A stretch of DNA of 64,000 bases from assembly GCF_002910915.1 (NCBI RefSeq), contig NZ_NEUF01000048.1, forward strand, positions 62,001 through 126,000. Reading direction: 5' to 3'. Positions 59,543 through 64,000 of this stretch are shown in pieces. The notes beneath the pieces were generated by a model, which did not search any database, was not told the DNA's origin, and was given only the letters and a program-made list of their open reading frames with translations. How positions within the stretch are numbered: position 1 is the first letter of the stretch; every line of letters begins with the position of its first letter. A program made the translations under genes and the position numbers. Source of the stretch: Streptomyces sp. SM10. Lineage in GTDB: Bacteria; Actinomycetota; Actinomycetes; Streptomycetales; Streptomycetaceae.

Positions 59543-60291
59543 TGACCGAGCCTCTGCGTATCGCTCCTCTCATCCGCCTCGACGACCTCATCGAGGCGAT
59601 CAGGAACACCCACCCCGACGCACTGGACCAGCTCTCCGGGGCCGTGGTCGCCGCGGATCACCTGGGCGAGGTGGCCGACCACCTCATCGGCCACTTCGTC
59701 GACCAGGCGCGCCGCTCGGGCGCGTCCTGGACGGACATCGGGCGGAGCATGGGCGTCACGCGGCAGGCGGCCCAGAAGAGGTTCGTCCCCAGGAAGCCCG
59801 GCGAGTCATCGGACCTGGATCGCAGCCAGGGCTTCGGCCGTTTCGACGAAGAGGCCAGGAACGTCGTCGTCGGCGCGAACAACGAGGCGCACGCCGCCCG
59901 TAACGACGAGGTGGGTGTCGCGCACCTCGCCCTCGGCCTCATGGCCGAGCCGGACTCCGTCGGTGCGCGGGTGGTCGCCGGGCAGGGCGTGTCACCGGCG
60001 GCGCTCCGGGAGGCGGCGACGCTCACCCTGCCGGCCGCGGCCGGCGAGGTCCCCGAGCTGATCCCGTACGACGCGGGAGCCCGCAAGGTCCTGGAACTCA
60101 CCTTCAGGGAGGCCCTGCGTCTGGGGCACGACCACATCGGGTCCGGGCACATCCTGCTCGCCCTGCTGGAGTTCGAAGGGGGCGCGGGAGTGCTCACGGG
60201 ACTGAGCGTCGACAAGGCGGCGGCGTCGTCCGCCGTCGCCGCGGAGGTCGCCCGCGAAATGAGGAAGCAGGCTCCGGGCGCAGAGAGCTAG
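59542..60291 (+). CDS. Clp N-domain protein with HTH-like N-terminus
   Basis: A 249-residue protein. The first 90 residues contain ASWTDIGRSMGVTRQAAQKR, a helix-turn-helix. The rest has two Clp-N repeats: NEAHAARNDEVGVAHLALGL at 110-150 and EALRLGHDHIGSGHILLALL at 185-215. Such proteins lack the ATPase of ClpC and are thought to act as regulators or adaptors of the Clp machinery. The HTH suggests it can bind DNA and perhaps the inverted repeats overlapping its own promoter. Start codon immediately at the predicted transcription start. Confidence 0.85.
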   Translation: MTEPLRIAPLIRLDDLIEAIRNTHPDALDQLSGAVVAADHLGEVADHLIGHFVDQARRSGASWTDIGRSMGVTRQAAQKRFVPRKPGESSDLDRSQGFGRFDEEARNVVVGANNEAHAARNDEVGVAHLALGLMAEPDSVGARVVAGQGVSPAALREAATLTLPAAAGEVPELIPYDAGARKVLELTFREALRLGHDHIGSGHILLALLEFEGGAGVLTGLSVDKAAASSAVAAEVAREMRKQAPGAES

Positions 60292-60330
60292 AGTGGCCGT
60301 CGAGCGCCCGGTGCGCAGGTGACGGATACT

Positions 60331-60376
60331 TCTTTCTGCAAAAAAGAGGACCCAGGTTCGAATCCTGGCGGTCCGG
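60331..60376 (+). other. tRNA-Cys-like remnant (anticodon and T arms)
   Basis: A 5-bp stem TCTTT/AAAGA closes the 7-nt loop CTGCAAA (anticodon GCA, cysteine). It is followed by a 4-nt variable region and a perfect T-arm CCAGG-TTCGAAT-CCTGG, then CGGTCCG. No 5' sequence complementary to that acceptor strand, and no clear D-arm, is found upstream. It is either a degraded tRNA gene or the 3' part of one left by an integration event. Confidence 0.45.
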
Positions 60377-60497
60377 CTCCGGCCGGGCTGTGGTGCAGCG
60401 GCCCAGCATCTTGTCTCCGTCACCGACTTCGATCTCGGGCGCTCGTGCGCTGCCGATGCCGCCCCGGCCCGGGCGGCATCGCGCGTTCCACGGTCCG

Positions 60498-61277
60498 TCA
60501 GTGGACCGAGAAGCCGCCGTCGACGAACAGTGACTGCCCGGTGACGTAGGAGGAGGCGGCGCTCGCCAGGAACACCGCGGCGCCCGCGAAGTCCTCGGCC
60601 ACCCCGTTGCGTCCGGCCATCGTGCGGGCGGCCAGCGCGGCCACCCGCTCCGGATCGGACGAAAGGCGCTCGTTGAGCGGCGTCATCACGAAACCGGGCA
60701 CCAGGGTGTTGCAGGTGACGCCGTACGGCGACCAGGCCTCGGCCTGGGAGCGCGCCAGTGACTCCAGCGCACCCTTGGACACTCCGTAGGCACCGCTCTG
60801 CACGAACGCCCGGTGCGCCTGCTGGGAGGTGATGTGGATGATCCGGCCGAATCCGCGCTCGGCCATCCCCGGGCCGAACCTCCGGCCCAGCAGATAGGGC
60901 GCCTTGAGGTTCACCGTCATCGTGGTGTCCCAGACGTCCTCGTCCAGCTCGCTCATGTGTGGACGCAGGTTGATCCCCGCGCAGTTGACGAGGATGTCGG
61001 GCTCGCCGAACGCGGCCGCCGCCTCCTCGCCGGCCCCGCGCACCCCCTCGCCGGTGCCGAGGTCCGCGCTCACCCGGGCCGCCCGGCAGCCCTCGGCGGT
61101 GAGTTCGTCCACGGTCCGCACCAGTTCCGCCTCCCTGCGTGCCACGACCACCACCTTCGCCCCGGCGCGCGCCAGTGCCCGGGTGATGCCGAGGCCGATG
61201 CCGGAGCTGCCGCCGGTCACCACGGCGACGCGGCCTTCCAGCGAGAAGAGTTCGGAGAGGTAGTTCCGCGAAGTCAT
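60498..61277 (-). CDS. SDR-family oxidoreductase
   Basis: A 259-residue short-chain dehydrogenase: cofactor loop VAVVTGGSSGIGLGITRALA, active-site Ser/Tyr/Lys in IIHITSQQAH and GAYGVSKGALESLARS, and PGFVMTPLNE after the catalytic helix. It resembles gluconate 5-dehydrogenase/3-oxoacyl reductase types; substrate unknown. ATG 61277. Single gene, divergent from the gene at 61385. Confidence 0.93.
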   Translation of the reverse strand: MTSRNYLSELFSLEGRVAVVTGGSSGIGLGITRALARAGAKVVVVARREAELVRTVDELTAEGCRAARVSADLGTGEGVRGAGEEAAAAFGEPDILVNCAGINLRPHMSELDEDVWDTTMTVNLKAPYLLGRRFGPGMAERGFGRIIHITSQQAHRAFVQSGAYGVSKGALESLARSQAEAWSPYGVTCNTLVPGFVMTPLNERLSSDPERVAALAARTMAGRNGVAEDFAGAAVFLASAASSYVTGQSLFVDGGFSVH

Positions 61278-61384
61278 CCCCGTACCCTAGAGAGATGGCC
61301 TGAACATGTACGGCGTGGGTCCCGGAATCGGTACGGTCGCGCGCCCTGCGATACGGAACGCTCCCGGGGTGGGATCCTGGTGGT

Positions 61385-61846
61385 ATGAACATCTCCTTCC
61401 TGGACAACTGGCGCAAGCGCATGGGCGGTACACGGGAGACGGCACTCGCGGCCGCTGTCGAGACCGATCCGGACGGCGTGGCCGAGTTGTTCGCGGAATG
61501 TGAGTTGCTGCGCGCCCGCGCAGGCCAGTGCGGCCTCGAACTCGACGACACTCCCGCCTCGTTGTCCGCGCTCGACCAGCTGCCGCCGATCTGGCGGGAC
61601 GACCCGGAGGAGCTGCCCTGGGTGGGCAACGACGCCGGGCTCTACCTCGGCACCGTTCTGGTGCGCACCGTCGGCGGGGCTGTCTGGGACATCCTCGCGG
61701 GCGGGAGGCCGGTGGTGCGCCTGGCCTCCGGGCGCGAGATCGACGTGGTCGCCGCCGGTCTGGACTGGGCGATGTCGGGCAGCCCCGAGCTCTCCGAGAT
61801 GTACGCGGAGTCGGCGGAGAGCGGCCCCGAGGCCAAAACGCGATAA
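61385..61846 (+). CDS. DUF6278-type protein
   Basis: A 153-residue cytoplasmic protein: NISFLDNWRKRMGGTRETAL, then LDQLPPIWRDDPEELPWVGN and GAVWDILAGGRPVVRLASGR. It matches a streptomycete family I recall as DUF6278; function unknown. ATG start with a weak ribosome site. It is followed after 103 nt by the glutamate transporter operon. Confidence 0.75.
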   Translation: MNISFLDNWRKRMGGTRETALAAAVETDPDGVAELFAECELLRARAGQCGLELDDTPASLSALDQLPPIWRDDPEELPWVGNDAGLYLGTVLVRTVGGAVWDILAGGRPVVRLASGREIDVVAAGLDWAMSGSPELSEMYAESAESGPEAKTR

Positions 61847-61949
61847 ACAGCCTTATGTCCCGCCGGTGCGTGTCGCCCCCGGCGAGTGTGCCCACCCCGG
61901 ATAGTTTGCGCTGACCTCGACACAAAGCGATAAGTGGGTAGGGCAGCGT

Positions 61950-62693
61950 ATGGCCGTCGATCCGTTGATCGAGCTGCGGGACGTCAACAAGTACTTCGGG
62001 ACCTTGCACGTACTGCAGGACATCAATCTCACCGTCGGCCGCGGGGAGGTGGTGGTGGTCATCGGCCCCTCCGGATCGGGTAAATCAACGCTCTGCCGGA
62101 CCATCAACCGACTCGAGACGATCGAGTCCGGCCACATCGCCATCGACGGGAAGCCGCTCCCCGAGGAAGGGAAGGGGCTCGCGGAGCTCCGGGCCGAAGT
62201 GGGCATGGTCTTCCAGTCGTTCAACCTCTTCGCCCACAAGACCGTCCTGGCGAACGTCTCGCTCGCCCAGCTCAAGGTCCGGGGGCGCAAGAAGGACGAG
62301 GCCGACCAGCGTTCCCGGGAACTGCTGGAGCGGGTCGGGCTCGCCTCGCAGGCGGACAAGCTCCCCGCCCAGCTCTCCGGCGGCCAGCAGCAGCGCGTCG
62401 CCATCGCCCGCGCCCTCGCCATGGACCCCAAAGCACTCCTCTTCGACGAGCCCACCTCCGCGCTCGACCCGGAGATGATCAACGAGGTCCTCGAGGTCAT
62501 GCAGCAACTCGCCCGCGAGGGCATGACCATGGTGGTCGTCACGCACGAGATGGGCTTCGCCCGGTCCGCCGCGAACCGCGTGGTCTTCATGTCCGACGGA
62601 CGCATCGTGGAGGACCGCACCCCGGAGGACTTCTTCACCGCCCCGGAGAGCGATCGCGCCAAGGACTTCCTGTCCAAGATCCTCAAGCACTGA
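61950..62693 (+). CDS. gluA: glutamate/amino-acid ABC transporter ATP-binding protein
   Basis: A 247-residue ATPase: Walker [20 protein letters not shown]-loop [16 protein letters not shown], signature [20 protein letters not shown], Walker [15 protein letters not shown] and H-loop [10 protein letters not shown]. This polar amino-acid subfamily includes GluA/GlnQ. First gene of gluABC(D); the gap before it holds the promoter. The binding-protein gene follows after 11 nt. Confidence 0.95.
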   Translation: MAVDPLIELRDVNKYFGTLHVLQDINLTVGRGEVVVVIGPSGSGKSTLCRTINRLETIESGHIAIDGKPLPEEGKGLAELRAEVGMVFQSFNLFAHKTVLANVSLAQLKVRGRKKDEADQRSRELLERVGLASQADKLPAQLSGGQQQRVAIARALAMDPKALLFDEPTSALDPEMINEVLEVMQQLAREGMTMVVVTHEMGFARSAANRVVFMSDGRIVEDRTPEDFFTAPESDRAKDFLSKILKH

Positions 62694-62704
62694 CAGGGGG
62701 CACC

Positions 62705-63619
62705 GTGTTGCGTACGAAGAACATCGCGGCCCTGCTGGCCTGTCTCCTGATCGCCGCGCTGGCCACCGGCTGCGGCAGGGAGGGCAGCCCGCCGGTCAAG
62801 GGGCCGAAGGCCGGAGAGCTGCCCCGGTACACGGTCGACACCGCCTTCCGGCTGCCCGGGTCGAAGACCTGGAAGAAGGCGAAGAAGCGCGGCTACCTCA
62901 TCGTCGGCGCCAAGGAGGACCAGCCCTACCTCGGGGAGAAGGACCCCGCGACGGGCGTCTACTCCGGCTTCGACATCGAGATCGCCCGCATGACGGCGGC
63001 TTCCCTCGGCTTCGAGCCGGACACGATCCGCTTCCGGACCATCGCCTCCGCCAACCGGGAGACGGCGCTCCAGAACGGGCAGATCGACTACTACGTCGGC
63101 ACCTACACGATCAACGACATGCGCAAGAAGCTCGTCGGCTTCGCCGGGCCCTACTACATGGCCGGGCAGGGACTGCTGGTGCGCACGGACGAGAAGGACA
63201 TCAACGGCCCGCAGGACCTGGCGGGCAAGACCGTCTGCTCGGCCGCCGGCTCGACGCCGTACCAGCGCATCGCCGCCGACTACCCCGAGGCGGAGCTCGT
63301 CGCCTATGACACGTACTCGATCTGTGTCGACAACCTGCTGACCTTCCAGGTCGACGCCGTCACCACGGACGACGCCATCCTGCTGGGCTTCGCGGCCAAG
63401 GCGCCGGACGAGATGAAGGTCGTCGGCAAGCCCTTCTCCGAGGAGCCGTACGGAATCGGTGTCCCGCGGAGCGACAACGCCCTGCGCCTCGCGCTCGACG
63501 ACGCGCTGGAGGCCAACGAGAAGAACGGCAACTGGAAGAAGGCGTTCGAAGCGACCCTCGGCCTCTCCGGAGTGCCTGCGCCGACACCGCCGCCCATCGA
63601 CCGCTACCCGGCGAACTGA
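62705..63619 (+). CDS. gluB: glutamate ABC transporter substrate-binding lipoprotein
   Basis: A 304-residue lipoprotein: LLIAALATGCGREG with the lipobox Cys, then a type-II binding fold with YLIVGAKEDQPYLGEKDP, YSGFDIEIARMTAASLGFEP, NREtal-type ligand loop ANRETALQNGQIDYYVGTYT and AAGSTPYQRIAADYPEAEL. This matches GluB of the glutamate uptake system. GTG 62705. It delivers glutamate to GluC/GluD. Confidence 0.92.
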   Translation: MLRTKNIAALLACLLIAALATGCGREGSPPVKGPKAGELPRYTVDTAFRLPGSKTWKKAKKRGYLIVGAKEDQPYLGEKDPATGVYSGFDIEIARMTAASLGFEPDTIRFRTIASANRETALQNGQIDYYVGTYTINDMRKKLVGFAGPYYMAGQGLLVRTDEKDINGPQDLAGKTVCSAAGSTPYQRIAADYPEAELVAYDTYSICVDNLLTFQVDAVTTDDAILLGFAAKAPDEMKVVGKPFSEEPYGIGVPRSDNALRLALDDALEANEKNGNWKKAFEATLGLSGVPAPTPPPIDRYPAN

Positions 63620-63635
63620 GGGGCCGGCCACCACC

Positions 63636-64000
63636 ATGGACGTACTGACAGACAACTTCTCGCTCTACGGCAAGGGCTTCCTCGGCACCCTGGAACTCAC
63701 CGTCTACGCCTCGATCCTGGCGCTGGTGCTCGGCTTCGTCATGGCGTCCTTCCGCGTCGCGCCCGTCGGCTCCCTCCGGGTGATCGGCACGGTCTGGGTC
63801 GCGGTCCTCCGCAACACCCCGCTGACGCTGCTGTTCTTCGCCGTGCTCCTCGGCCTGCCGCGCTTCGGCCTGGTCCTGCCCTTCCAGGTCTTCGCTGTCC
63901 TCGCGCTCGGCTGCTACACCTCGGCCTTCATCTGCGAGGCCCTGCGCTCGGGCATCAACACCGTGCCCACGGGGCAGGGCGAAGCCGCCCGAAGCCTCGG
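63636..64000 (+). CDS. gluC: glutamate ABC transporter permease (partial, runs off window)
   Basis: The first 121 codons of a His/Glu/Gln/Arg-type permease: NFSLYGKGFLGTLELTVYAS, VAVLRNTPLTLLFFAVLLGL and the start of the EAA coupling loop GINTVPTGQGEAARSL at the window edge. Three TM segments are visible. ATG 63636 lies 16 nt after gluB. Cut by the window end, not broken. Confidence 0.93.
   Translation, partial: MDVLTDNFSLYGKGFLGTLELTVYASILALVLGFVMASFRVAPVGSLRVIGTVWVAVLRNTPLTLLFFAVLLGLPRFGLVLPFQVFAVLALGCYTSAFICEALRSGINTVPTGQGEAARSL

Noticed and set aside
60194..60409. Minus-strand protein containing RQDSNLGPLFCRK
   Set aside because: Such peptides arise from translating tRNA T-arm sequence; it overlaps the tRNA-like element.

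Overview
The window is very GC-rich DNA with GTG and TTG starts, ATGA-coupled operons, long GC hairpin terminators and many paired kinase/regulator and lipoprotein genes. This points to a Streptomyces chromosome. No rRNA gene, complete tRNA gene, CRISPR array or secondary-metabolite cluster was seen. All calls come from reading the sequence; no database search was run.

Purine catabolism dominates the first 25 kb. A plus-strand block (545-7808) carries a small thiamine-binding-like protein, a helix-turn-helix protein, OHCU decarboxylase, 5-hydroxyisourate hydrolase, uricase, a purine/urate permease, 8-oxoguanine deaminase and a second permease. The rest of the route is at 14.3-24.7 kb: malate synthase (consumes glyoxylate), a MocA-like nucleotidyltransferase (molybdenum cofactor), the IclR-type repressor AllR, allantoinase and allantoicase. 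An inverted repeat, TTCAAY-N5-GTTGAN, sits in the promoter regions of uraD, aceB and allB, and overlaps the -35 hexamer in two of them. It is a strong candidate for the shared operator. Between these blocks lie two GH46 chitosanases (one secreted, one lipoprotein), a fibronectin-III lipoprotein, a GPP34 protein, a YqcI/YcgG (GntA-like) protein, and a kinase/regulator pair divergent from an ABC exporter.

At 29.7-34.4 kb a 4.67-kb mobile element has inserted into an EamA-family transporter gene. The two halves of that gene (29006-29737 and 34410-34598) rejoin perfectly in frame when the element is removed. The element encodes two different tyrosine recombinases (400 and 756 aa), arranged like TnpA/TnpB of Tn554-type transposons. 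Its single passenger gene encodes a 272-aa protein with a C-terminal barstar (RNase-inhibitor) domain and an unrecognised N-terminal domain. No RNase partner is present. This is the most interesting system in the window.

Downstream come a second two-component pair, a cytochrome P450 remnant, and a sugar catabolism block (Gfo/Idh oxidoreductase, GntR regulator, three-gene ABC importer, ROK kinase). Next is a degraded transposase region, then a cluster of large secreted proteins (46.4-55.8 kb). Two giant paralogues (996 and 1344 aa) combine an unknown N-terminal region, a lytic-transglycosylase-like module and a golvesin-like C-terminal module; the larger adds a GDSL/SGNH hydrolase. A scrambled 0.5-kb patch at 56.1-56.6 kb holds pieces of three genes, including a third paralogue. 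The right end carries a PcaD-PcaC fusion, an MBL-fold hydrolase, exonuclease III, a Clp-N protein with a likely leaderless promoter, a tRNA-Cys-like remnant, an SDR oxidoreductase and the start of a glutamate ABC transporter operon.
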